Shown here: positions 1 to 5,864 of the stretch, in pieces | Layout: each line of letters starts with the position of its first letter | Position numbering within the stretch: the stretch's first letter is position 1 | Assembly (NCBI GenBank): GCA_013330055.1 | Contig: DUJB01000026.1 | Span: forward strand, 14,554 to 23,892 | Source of the DNA: Nitrosopumilaceae archaeon | GTDB taxonomy: Archaea; Thermoproteota; Nitrososphaeria; Nitrososphaerales; Nitrosopumilaceae | Length of the DNA: 9,339 nucleotides | Reading direction: 5' to 3' | Made by a program: the position numbers and the translations under genes | Notes under the pieces: model-generated | Database searches by the model: none | Seen by the model: the letters and a program-made list of their open reading frames with translations, nothing else | What the model was told of the DNA's origin: nothing

Positions 1-1607
1 GATTGATCCAAAGGATAAACATCGTTTTGATATCCGTAGTAAGCCATAAAAGCTCCAAATGAAATAAAGCCAATTATTCCCACCATTGCAAGTTTGTAGT
101 AAGTATTTGCCATCTTCTCTGCCTTTGTTATGTTGTGTAACGACTGCGATTTGTTCTTTTTAAATGTTGTATGTGATATGCTAAGATATGAAATGTAAAA
201 AAAGCCCAATGTCTGAAGCCCAATTAAAGGCGCAAATATAGGATTTCCTGAGAAAATTGCAATGAATATTGCCAATACACCATAAACCCCAAAAAAGATC
301 TCAAGCAGTATGGTTTTTGTGAATGGAAGATTATACGCCTTATCTCTCCAATCATCAGCATTGTTTACAATTCCATATTTAGGAGTTCTAAGAAATTCAT
401 TTTTCTTTCCAAGAAGAGCGTCAAAGACTGCAACAGTATTGTTTACTGACATACCGGCAGAATAGAATATCAAATAAAGATACGCCAATGTTTTTGACTT
501 CCAGCTTTGCATCCACAAGTTCCGTATTATCATGATGTATACAACTGGTCCCATTGCCAGGTACGCCACTATTGTTAACAACGGCAATATACTAACAGCA
601 TATAGATTGAACTTTGCAGATAACAATATTGGAAGTATTAAGAATTGAATTAGCATGAGTGGATGTACTATGTGTCTGGTTAGTTGGACAAAAGCCTGAA
701 TCTTTGTGTCAAATGGGATTTTTTTTATTGCTACATCGCCTAGTAATTTAATGGCACACTGTATCGAACCCTTTGCCCATCGAAATTGCTGCCTTTTTGC
801 CGCATTCATTTGTACAGGAAGTTCCGCATCAACGACAATATCTGGTAAGAAAAGACATTTCCAACCTTTCATCTGAGCTCTGTAGCTTAGATCTAGATCT
901 TCAACAAGTGTTGCAGTATGCCATCCACCTGCATCTTCTATGCATTCTTTTCTCCAAATACCTGCAGTTCCATTAAAGCTCATGTAAAGGTGTGAATTAC
1001 TTTTCGCTTTTTGTTCAATAAGGAAATGGAAATCAAGACTGAGTGCTTGTGCTTGTGTCAGTGCAGAATATTTTTCATTTACATGTCCCCATTTACATTG
1101 AATTAGTCCTATCTCAGGTTTTGAAAAATATGGAATTGCTTTTTCCAAAAACCAATGCGGTGGAATAAAATCGGCATCAAAAATGGCCACAAAGTTTCCT
1201 TTTACAAATTTCATCGCATTGCGAAGGGCCCCCGCTTTGTATCCTTTCCTATTTTCTCTTGTAATATGAGAAATATCGAATCCTTTCTTCTGATAGTCAT
1301 TTACAAGATTTTCCAAAATGTCATATGTATCATCATCTGAATCATCTAACACTTGTATGCACATCCTTTCTTTTGGATAATTCATCGCACATACTGCATT
1401 AACTAGTCTTGCCGCAACGTATTTTTCATTATATATTGGAAGTTGTATCGTAACAATAGGAGTTCCAAGCAATTCGGTCTTAAGATATTTTCTTCGTTGT
1501 CTTGAAAGCAGCACAAGATAATAAAAATTGAAAGTGTAAAGTGTGACAAGAATTGCTATTGTTATGAATACATTAAAGAGGAATTGTGTTAGGGTGTTTA
1601 TTGCCAT
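1..1607 (-). CDS. Membrane-bound family-2 glycosyltransferase (cellulose synthase/CslA-like), partial
   Basis: This gene runs off the left edge, leaving 535 complete codons. It resembles processive GT2 enzymes that use a nucleotide sugar on the cytoplasmic face and pass a polysaccharide through the membrane. Seen in the translation: an N-terminal hydrophobic segment (about residues 8-33), then a GT-A domain with DD at 88-89, DAD at 144-146, FNGTAGIWR at 211-219, TLVED at 233-237 (probable catalytic base D237) and QQFRW at 273-277. About six hydrophobic segments follow, from roughly 311 to 524. The FNGTAG...GGW...VED arrangement is closest to CslA/mannan- or glucan-synthase-like enzymes, but the sugar and product cannot be told from sequence. 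The ATG at 1607 is fixed by an in-frame TAG two codons upstream. A TATA-like box lies about 30 bases upstream, so it probably has its own promoter. The family call is firm; the role in envelope or exopolysaccharide synthesis is inferred. Confidence 0.92.
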   Translation of the reverse strand, partial: MAINTLTQFLFNVFITIAILVTLYTFNFYYLVLLSRQRRKYLKTELLGTPIVTIQLPIYNEKYVAARLVNAVCAMNYPKERMCIQVLDDSDDDTYDILENLVNDYQKKGFDISHITRENRKGYKAGALRNAMKFVKGNFVAIFDADFIPPHWFLEKAIPYFSKPEIGLIQCKWGHVNEKYSALTQAQALSLDFHFLIEQKAKSNSHLYMSFNGTAGIWRKECIEDAGGWHTATLVEDLDLSYRAQMKGWKCLFLPDIVVDAELPVQMNAAKRQQFRWAKGSIQCAIKLLGDVAIKKIPFDTKIQAFVQLTRHIVHPLMLIQFLILPILLSAKFNLYAVSILPLLTIVAYLAMGPVVYIMIIRNLWMQSWKSKTLAYLYLIFYSAGMSVNNTVAVFDALLGKKNEFLRTPKYGIVNNADDWRDKAYNLPFTKTILLEIFFGVYGVLAIFIAIFSGNPIFAPLIGLQTLGFFYISYLSISHTTFKKNKSQSLHNITKAEKMANTYYKLAMVGIIGFISFGAFMAYYGYQNDVYPLDQ

Positions 1608-1634
1608 ACCCTACCGTATAGGATTGAAAATATG

Positions 1635-1644
1635 TATTTATAGG
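1635..1644 (-). promoter_or_regulatory. Putative TATA box for the glycosyltransferase gene
   Basis: The minus strand reads CCTATAAATA here, a good archaeal TATA box. Its centre is about 32 bases before the ATG at 1607, so transcription would start only about 5-10 bases ahead of the start codon (a near-leaderless mRNA). This is inferred from motif and spacing only. Confidence 0.5.
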
Positions 1645-1687
1645 TGTTCGAAACGCTTTGAGCTATATTTCGTATTTTTACGTTTGT

Positions 1688-1703
1688 TTAAGAATTTTCT
1701 TAA
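1688..1703. repeat. Perfect inverted repeat TTAAGAA-TT-TTCTTAA
   Basis: Two 7-base arms separated by TT form a perfect dyad. It covers the stop codon of the 101-residue ORF and lies about 80 bases upstream of the glycosyltransferase start. A related dyad occurs at 5185-5197. It could be an operator or chance symmetry in AT-rich DNA; nothing shows function. Confidence 0.35.
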
Positions 1704-2005
1704 TAATCTGGACAGGTCTCATCTCGTAATTTTTTATACCTGGTTTCCATTGATTCCGCAAATTCAATAACTTTTTTAAGATCAAATTCTTTTTTTGGAA
1801 AATACCATCGTATGGCCACTTTATGACCTATTCCATCCATGTCATATATCATCCCTTTTTCCGCTTCAACTTCATAGTTTTCGTCCAACGAATGTTCTTG
1901 AACAGTAAGACCGCGTTTTGTTTTATCTTCCATGATTATGTATGTAGGACTATCACGTATGAAATAGAATATACCCTGTTTCAACAGAGGAAGTTCTTGA
2001 GTCAA
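1700..2005 (-). CDS. Unrecognised 101-residue protein, directly downstream of the rhodanese gene
   Basis: I do not recognise this protein. It is soluble-looking, rich in charged residues and has no clear membrane segment, signal peptide or metal motif. An N-terminal half with predicted beta character (residues 10-70, including GMIYDMDGIGHKVAIRWYF) is followed by a likely amphipathic helix (about 72-95). The start is a TTG at 2005 that abuts the TAA stop of the rhodanese gene (TAATTG), in the same frame, so translation by re-initiation is plausible. I see no strong ribosome binding site. The next in-frame start is an ATG at 1933, giving only 77 residues and losing part of the fold. Co-transcription suggests a job linked to the sulfurtransferase, but this is inference. 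That it is a real gene is supported by protein-like composition and tight coupling. Confidence 0.65.
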   Translation of the reverse strand: MTQELPLLKQGIFYFIRDSPTYIIMEDKTKRGLTVQEHSLDENYEVEAEKGMIYDMDGIGHKVAIRWYFPKKEFDLKKVIEFAESMETRYKKLRDETCPDY

Positions 2006-2851
2006 TTACTTTTCAACAGGATTGCCTATCATATTGCCCCACTCAGTCCATGAACCATCATAGTTCCTGACTTGCGGATAACCTAACAAATATTTTAGAA
2101 CAAACCATGTGTGAGAAGATCTTTCACCAATCCTACAGTAACATATAACATCTTTATCCGGAGTTACTTGTTTTGTTTCATAAATCTGTTTTAATTCATC
2201 TACTGATTTGAAAGTTCCATCCATGTCATTCACGGCGGTAGCCCAAGGAATATTTTTTGCAGATGGAATATGTCCTCCTCTTTGTGCATGCTCCATTGGA
2301 TATTCTGGAGGAGCTGTTATTTCTCCAGTATACTCTTTTGCTGATCTGACATCCACCAAGACCGTATCTTGTTTGTCCAGAGCTCTTTTGACATCAAAAA
2401 GATAGGCTCGCAGTCCCTCATCAGAAGGTTGTGCAACATAATTTGTTTTTGCAATTTGTGGTTCATCTTTAATATACTGTTTTTTTTCCATTTCCCATTT
2501 TTTTCTTCCACCGTTCATTATCTTTACGTTTTTGTGTCCATAGTATTTGAAAACCCAGAACACAAAAGCTGCAAACCAATTGTTAAAATCGCCATATAAG
2601 ATAACTTCGTTTTCAGGCATTATACCACACCTCGACATTAATTCTTCAAATTGTTTTTTGCTGACAATATCACGAGTAATTGGATCATTTATGTCCCGCT
2701 TCCACCAAATTAAACTAGCTCCTGGAATGTGACCTTGTTTGTATGCATTCTCTGGATCATAATCAACTTCAACGATTTTTATCGTATTGTTTGAGATGTT
2801 TTTCGAAACTGATTCAGTATCTGTTAAAACATTAGGATTTGCATAGCTCAT
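2006..2851 (-). CDS. Two-domain rhodanese-type thiosulfate sulfurtransferase
   Basis: This 281-residue protein has tandem rhodanese domains, the layout and length of thiosulfate/3-mercaptopyruvate sulfurtransferases, which move sulfane sulfur from a donor to a thiol acceptor such as cyanide or thioredoxin through a persulfide on a loop cysteine. The C-terminal domain (about 145-281) carries the active loop CRIGERS, with C239 the expected catalytic cysteine, and the C-terminal family signature YDGSWTEW (264-271). The N-terminal domain (about 20-125) has HIPGA (41-45), but its loop position reads YGDFNN with D88 where a cysteine would sit, so it is probably non-catalytic, as usual in this family. 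The Arg-containing CRxG loop favours thiosulfate over mercaptopyruvate, though the true donor is unknown. It appears cytoplasmic. The start ATG at 2851 has a TATA-like box about 30 bases upstream. It heads a two-gene unit with the 101-residue ORF. Confidence 0.92.
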   Translation of the reverse strand: MSYANPNVLTDTESVSKNISNNTIKIVEVDYDPENAYKQGHIPGASLIWWKRDINDPITRDIVSKKQFEELMSRCGIMPENEVILYGDFNNWFAAFVFWVFKYYGHKNVKIMNGGRKKWEMEKKQYIKDEPQIAKTNYVAQPSDEGLRAYLFDVKRALDKQDTVLVDVRSAKEYTGEITAPPEYPMEHAQRGGHIPSAKNIPWATAVNDMDGTFKSVDELKQIYETKQVTPDKDVICYCRIGERSSHTWFVLKYLLGYPQVRNYDGSWTEWGNMIGNPVEK

Positions 2852-2880
2852 GCTTCTTGAAATAATTACTGCAGATAGGG

Positions 2881-2890
2881 ACTTATATCT
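2881..2890 (-). promoter_or_regulatory. Putative TATA box for the rhodanese gene
   Basis: The minus strand reads AGATATAAGT, centred about 34 bases before the ATG at 2851, predicting a start site near 2858-2861 and a very short leader. It sits in the 88-base divergent gap shared with nadK. Motif and spacing only. Confidence 0.5.
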
Positions 2891-2906
2891 TGATCTTTAT
2901 GAGATG

Positions 2907-2916
2907 ATTTTTAAGT
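2907..2916 (+). promoter_or_regulatory. Putative TATA box for the nadK-nob1 pair
   Basis: The plus strand ATTTTTAAGT lies about 28 bases before the ATG at 2940, predicting initiation near 2935-2938 and a nearly leaderless mRNA. It is weaker than the other TATA candidates here, but it is the only good one in the gap. Confidence 0.4.
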
Positions 2917-2939
2917 GAAATTACAATAATACTTTTCGC

Positions 2940-3755
2940 ATGGATCTTAATAAAGTCGTAATCGTGAGTAAGGTGGGTTCTAAAGAGTCAGAAGATGCGG
3001 CAAGGAAAGTAGCAAAAAAACTTCTTGCAAAAAAATCACAAGTTTTTACAATATCTCCCGTAGAAGTTGAAGGTGCAAAAAAAGTAGAGACTTTAGAAGA
3101 ATTAAAGGCTACAAATCTTGATCTTACCATAACTCTTGGAGGAGATGGTACAACACTTCGTGCATTCAGATATTTAGAAAACGAAGTCCCACTTTTAGCA
3201 ATTAATGTAGGCGGAAATCGAGGTATTCTTTCAGAAATAACTTTGGATCAGATAGACACAGCCATAGAGCAGATATTTTCAGATAACATGTTTTTTGATA
3301 AGAGGATAAGAGTAGTAGCTTCGTGCAGGGGACAAGAATATCCTCCTGCATTAAATGAGATTTACATTAACAGACAGAATCTAACAAAGACATCTCTTTT
3401 TGAGATTAAATTCCAAAATGACACAGTAACACAGCGAATGGATGGGGTCATAGTATCTACTCCAAGTGGTTCTACAGGTCATTCATATTCACTTGGAGGT
3501 CCAATCTTGCATGAAAGTCTCAATGTATTAATAATTACACCAGTAGCACCAGTAAACAGATTACCATCACTGGTTGTGCCAGATGAAAAAATTGAGATAG
3601 TTAATTCTCACGATTCTAATATAATTATGGATGCTCAAGTAGTGAAGCCGGCAAGATATGATGACATGATTACAATAAGAAAGTACAAGAAACCTGCAGT
3701 ATTTGTAAGACTAAAAAAGCGGGGTTTACGACAGATGAGTAAACTTGGTTTTTAA
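2940..3755 (+). CDS. nadK: NAD kinase (ATP/polyphosphate-NAD kinase)
   Basis: NAD kinase phosphorylates the 2'-hydroxyl of the adenosine ribose of NAD to make NADP in the cytoplasm. The 271-residue length is normal for a short archaeal form. Motifs in order: GGDGT at 67-71 (nucleotide binding and catalysis), INVGGNRGILSE at 88-99, NE at 139-140 (NAD binding), DGVIVSTPSGSTG at 168-180, and GGP at 186-188. The loop after ITP (199-201) reads VAPVNRLPSLVV, so the histidine found here in many bacterial enzymes (TPxxPH) is absent. The position after STG, often tyrosine, is H181. These are divergences within a clear family match, not loss of the catalytic GGDGT. The ATG at 2940 is preceded by a TATA-like element at leaderless spacing. 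The gene overlaps nob1 by 11 bases, so the two are probably translationally coupled. Confidence 0.95.
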   Translation: MDLNKVVIVSKVGSKESEDAARKVAKKLLAKKSQVFTISPVEVEGAKKVETLEELKATNLDLTITLGGDGTTLRAFRYLENEVPLLAINVGGNRGILSEITLDQIDTAIEQIFSDNMFFDKRIRVVASCRGQEYPPALNEIYINRQNLTKTSLFEIKFQNDTVTQRMDGVIVSTPSGSTGHSYSLGGPILHESLNVLIITPVAPVNRLPSLVVPDEKIEIVNSHDSNIIMDAQVVKPARYDDMITIRKYKKPAVFVRLKKRGLRQMSKLGF

Positions 3756-4263
3756 AATTTTAGATGCCAGTGCTTTTTATGCTGGAATTCCTTTTGCGTC
3801 TTCCGAAAAAAGTTTTACAACGACAGATATTTTTGATGAAATAAAGCACATCAAAAAAGATCACAAAGCAATTGAAATGATTCTTGAAACCAAAAGACTT
3901 GAGATAATGACTCCAGAGTCAAAATACATAGAAAAAGTTCTCTTCAAGTCTAAAGCTACCGGAGATTTTCAAAATCTTTCTAAAGGGGATATTTCAATCA
4001 TTGCATTATGCCTTCAACTTAAAGGAGAGCTGGTTACAGATGATTTTGCGGTATCAAATCTTGCCAAGAAGCTAAATCTTACTGTAGTTCCAGTCATGAC
4101 AAATGGAATCACTCGTATAGCAAATTGGATCTATTTTTGTTCTGGGTGCGAGAAGACTTTTTCAGAAATATCAAAATGTCCTCTTTGTGGAAATAAACTG
4201 AGTCGCAAGTTAGGTAAGGCGGAGTCTTCTACCACTCCAGTCAGCAATAAAGCCAACATATAG
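3745..4263 (+). CDS. nob1: Nob1-type endonuclease, PIN domain plus zinc ribbon
   Basis: Nob1 trims the 3' end of pre-16S rRNA in late small-subunit maturation. The 172-residue product has an N-terminal PIN nuclease domain (about 4-120) with the expected acidic residues: D7 in ILDAS, E32 in DIFDE, D82 in GDISIIA and D99/D100 in VTDDFA. A zinc ribbon follows with C132, C135, C145 and C148 (CSGC and CPLC), the arrangement that separates Nob1 from VapC-type PIN toxins. The only possible start is the TTG at 3745, because an in-frame TGA lies three codons upstream and the PIN core begins at residue 5. The start lies inside the end of nadK in another frame, suggesting translational coupling. The last dozen residues after the zinc ribbon (about 160-172) are Ser/Thr/Asn-rich and probably disordered. 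No antitoxin gene is adjacent. Confidence 0.93.
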   Translation: MVFKILDASAFYAGIPFASSEKSFTTTDIFDEIKHIKKDHKAIEMILETKRLEIMTPESKYIEKVLFKSKATGDFQNLSKGDISIIALCLQLKGELVTDDFAVSNLAKKLNLTVVPVMTNGITRIANWIYFCSGCEKTFSEISKCPLCGNKLSRKLGKAESSTTPVSNKANI

Positions 4264-4360
4264 GTGTACATTACATATCCGGCAATTTTTAGTTGAGCAA
4301 ATACATTATCACCTCTATGACCAGGAGGGCATTGCAGATCAATTCTTTGTCTTTTTGGAT
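4264..4360. other. Convergent intergenic gap between nob1 and the end of the exosome operon
   Basis: This 97-base gap separates the nob1 stop from the end of the opposing 37-residue ORF. On the plus strand it holds a T5 run at 4286-4290 that may serve as a weak archaeal terminator for nadK-nob1. It also holds ATCACCTCT at 4308-4316, which resembles the 3' end of 16S rRNA, with a short CCTC/GAGG pairing (4312-4315 with 4325-4328). I see no tRNA-like TTCGAAT loop and no convincing C/D guide RNA. The minus strand is open in one frame, discussed as a possible frameshifted continuation. Confidence 0.4.
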
Positions 4361-4474
4361 TTATTTTTCTTCAAAAAGTTTTATCATATCCTCTTTATCT
4401 TTAAAAATAAATCCACTTTGTCCAACACCATATGAAAATGGAAGTAATGTGGCATTTGGAATTCTTCCTGCCAT
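4361..4474 (-). CDS. Possible 37-residue ORF just after the XPF gene, in the same frame
   Basis: An ATG at 4474 follows the XPF-gene TAA (4478-4480) by one codon (TTC) in the same frame, and opens a 37-residue ORF ending in TAA. The product starts MAGRIPNATLLPF and ends in an acidic/basic helix-like stretch (KDKEDMIKLFEEK). I do not recognise it. It could be a small co-translated protein, a piece of the XPF C-terminus cut off by a stop codon or reached by readthrough, or chance. The composition looks protein-like, but the length is too short to judge alone. Confidence 0.4.
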   Translation of the reverse strand: MAGRIPNATLLPFSYGVGQSGFIFKDKEDMIKLFEEK

Positions 4475-4477
4475 GAA

Positions 4478-5170
4478 TTACGTATTAATATCGTGCAGTG
4501 TTTTTTGATCTATTTTTTTCTTGAGTTTACTTTCGGCATCAAGCATTTTTCTTATTTTAAGAGCACGTGATTCACCCAAACCCTGTATTTTTGTAAGTTC
4601 GGCGTAAGATGCTTTCAGTGTGTTACTTGGAGAGCCAAATTTTTCTAGCATGCGTGTCGCCAATTTTTCTCCTACTCCTGGAAGACTACATAAAACAGAT
4701 AATTGCTGTCGTTGAATGTCACTTGATTTTTTTATTTTTTTCAAGAAAGGACCTTTGTTAGTATTTTGTCTAGCACACATTGAGATTAATAATTTCGCAG
4801 AATGTGAGGCACTGGGAGTTGGGATGATTGGAATTTTAAAATCCAAAGCAATAGATGATAAGGCACCATAAAAAACAAGTGGGTTTTCTGTGATTTTATC
4901 AATCATGTCAACGTTGCCTTCCATCAAAATTGCTGGATGTTCAAAATGTTCTTTGAGTCTGCTGCATTGGTCAAAGAGCCTTCCATCAAAAACAGAAGAG
5001 ATTAGATCTTGAATGCTTTTTCTTTCTACAACAGTTTCTGGTGCTACTATATAATCACCGATTGGAAGGTTAGTTAGTTCAATCTTTATTCCAACTGCTC
5101 GTAGAAGATCAGGAATCCCACTTTTTCTTTCTCTTTCATCTATTATCATACGTAGTTCTTCTAGTTTCAT
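4478..5170 (-). CDS. xpf: XPF/Rad1-type structure-specific endonuclease (short archaeal form)
   Basis: XPF-family nucleases cut 3'-flap, fork and similar branched DNA during repair and fork processing. The 230-residue length fits the helicase-less archaeal form. The ERCC4 nuclease domain (about 6-140) shows IDERE at 10-14, GDY at 38-40 and the catalytic VERKSIQD at 48-55. A tandem helix-hairpin-helix DNA-binding domain follows (about 155-212), with hairpins LPGVGEKLA and IQGLGESRA. Known crenarchaeal short XPFs act as dimers with PCNA through a C-terminal PIP box. Here the tail ends QKTLHDINT, only a weak likeness because it lacks the aromatic pair, so PCNA dependence is open. The ATG at 5170 lies 32 bases after the prefoldin stop, and an AT-rich TATA-like sequence in that gap may give extra transcription. 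It is the last clear gene of the operon. Confidence 0.93.
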   Translation of the reverse strand: MKLEELRMIIDERERKSGIPDLLRAVGIKIELTNLPIGDYIVAPETVVERKSIQDLISSVFDGRLFDQCSRLKEHFEHPAILMEGNVDMIDKITENPLVFYGALSSIALDFKIPIIPTPSASHSAKLLISMCARQNTNKGPFLKKIKKSSDIQRQQLSVLCSLPGVGEKLATRMLEKFGSPSNTLKASYAELTKIQGLGESRALKIRKMLDAESKLKKKIDQKTLHDINT

Positions 5171-5184
5171 CTAATGGAAAGATG

Positions 5185-5197
5185 TAAGAATTTCTTA
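5185..5197. repeat. Perfect inverted repeat TAAGAA-T-TTCTTA in the prefoldin-XPF gap
   Basis: Six-base arms around a single T lie between the prefoldin stop and the XPF start, about 15 bases before the ATG. The half-site matches that of the dyad at 1688-1703. It could bind a dimeric regulator or be chance symmetry in AT-rich DNA. Confidence 0.3.
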
Positions 5198-5205
5198 ATA
5201 TTTTA
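5194..5205 (-). promoter_or_regulatory. Possible internal TATA-like element before the XPF gene
   Basis: The minus strand reads TAAAATATTAAG, beginning at the prefoldin stop codon and centred about 29 bases before the XPF ATG. The spacing fits a near-leaderless internal transcript. Such AT-rich strings are common here, so this is weak. Confidence 0.25.
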
Positions 5206-5595
5206 TTTGGAAGTATCTGTTTTTTGCGGTTGACCGCCTGTTTGGCCTTGTAACATGGTCTTTATCTTATCTTCAACTTCCTTTAGATTCTCTTTGATTC
5301 TTGTTTCTTGTTTTGACAATACTATAACGCGTGTGTTTGATAGTTCTTTTTTCTCTTCAAGTTCAGTAATCAGACTTTGTTTTGTTGATTTTATTAACAG
5401 AGGCCCAGCACTTTTGAATACTGCATCAGCATCTGTAGCTTTTTTTAGTACTTCTAGTGCTCTTTCTGTTTCTAGTTGTTCCATCTCAAGATGTTGTTTT
5501 TGACCCATAATTGATTGAAGGTTTTGTTGTAAATTTTGCATTCGTGCCACTTGTTCCTGTAACCAAGGAGGAATTTGTTGACTACCTGCAGACAT
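5203..5595 (-). CDS. pfdB: Prefoldin beta subunit
   Basis: Prefoldin is a jellyfish-shaped hexamer (two alpha and four beta subunits) that captures unfolded nascent proteins and hands them to the group II chaperonin (thermosome). The 130-residue product has the beta-subunit pattern: a long N-terminal coiled coil rich in Gln, Leu and Glu (about 8-52, with MQNLQQNLQSIM and LEMEQLETERALEVL), a central beta-hairpin segment (about 56-73, VFKSAGPLLIKST), then a second coiled coil (about 74-115). The C-terminal 15 residues are Gly/Gln/Lys/Thr-rich and probably disordered. The ATG at 5595 starts 23 bases after the Pcc1 stop. A TATA-like sequence over that stop may allow independent expression. Prefoldin beta is a known member of archaeal exosome superoperons. 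The alpha subunit is not in this window. Confidence 0.93.
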   Translation of the reverse strand: MSAGSQQIPPWLQEQVARMQNLQQNLQSIMGQKQHLEMEQLETERALEVLKKATDADAVFKSAGPLLIKSTKQSLITELEEKKELSNTRVIVLSKQETRIKENLKEVEDKIKTMLQGQTGGQPQKTDTSK

Positions 5596-5617
5596 GGTAA
5601 ATTCACAAGTTGTTTTG

Positions 5618-5626
5618 CTTATATTT
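5618..5626 (-). promoter_or_regulatory. Possible internal TATA box for prefoldin beta
   Basis: The minus strand reads AAATATAAG across the stop codon of pcc1, centred about 27 bases before the prefoldin ATG. This predicts a leaderless internal mRNA starting near 5595. Motif and spacing only. Confidence 0.35.
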
Positions 5627-5864
5627 TTACCGATTCAATAGAATCATTACTTGTCTGAACAAGACGTAATGTAGAATTCAGGTTTGCCCTTAGATGAGAC
5701 AACTCATGGGCATCAATCAAAATTGTAATTTTTTTATTAAATGACATTTTGGTTTTTGTTGGGTTTTCAGAATAGAATTTTTCGTCAGTCTGAAGAGAAT
5801 CAAATATCGATTTAGTTTTTTTGTCAGCGGAGATTTCTATTTTTGCGCTATATTTTAACGTCAT
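5619..5864 (-). CDS. pcc1: KEOPS complex subunit Pcc1
   Basis: Pcc1 is the small dimerising subunit of KEOPS, which with Kae1, Bud32 and Cgi121 puts threonylcarbamoyl on A37 of tRNAs reading ANN codons; Pcc1 contacts Kae1 and tRNA. The 81-residue product fits the family: a beta strand with alternating charge (LKYSAKIEIS), a helix around the SIFDSLQTDE segment, a strand (KKITILIDA), and a C-terminal helix with the typical LRANLNSTLRLVQ pattern. I chose the ATG at 5864, which overlaps the eL43 gene by 17 bases. A TTG at 5870 would add two residues. Pcc1 proteins are short and diverse, so the call rests on the strand-helix-strand-helix pattern, the LRxxLNSxLR-like helix and the operon position known from other archaea. 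The other KEOPS genes are not in this window. Confidence 0.82.
   Translation of the reverse strand: MTLKYSAKIEISADKKTKSIFDSLQTDEKFYSENPTKTKMSFNKKITILIDAHELSHLRANLNSTLRLVQTSNDSIESVKI

Noticed and set aside
1543..1770. 75-codon plus-strand frame near the glycosyltransferase promoter
   Set aside because: It lies opposite the glycosyltransferase start, its promoter and the 101-residue ORF, with no protein-like features.
3745..4263. PIN domain read as a VapC toxin
   Set aside because: The C-terminal four-cysteine zinc ribbon and lack of an adjacent antitoxin fit Nob1 instead.
4264..4360. A tRNA or C/D guide RNA in the largest coding-free gap
   Set aside because: No T-loop-like TTCGAAT, no cloverleaf pairing, and the GTGATAA on the minus strand is a poor box C without a matching box D.
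4293..4508. 71-codon plus-strand frame opposite the 37-residue ORF and the XPF end
   Set aside because: Low-complexity Ser/Ile-rich translation, no usable promoter, and antisense to better candidates.
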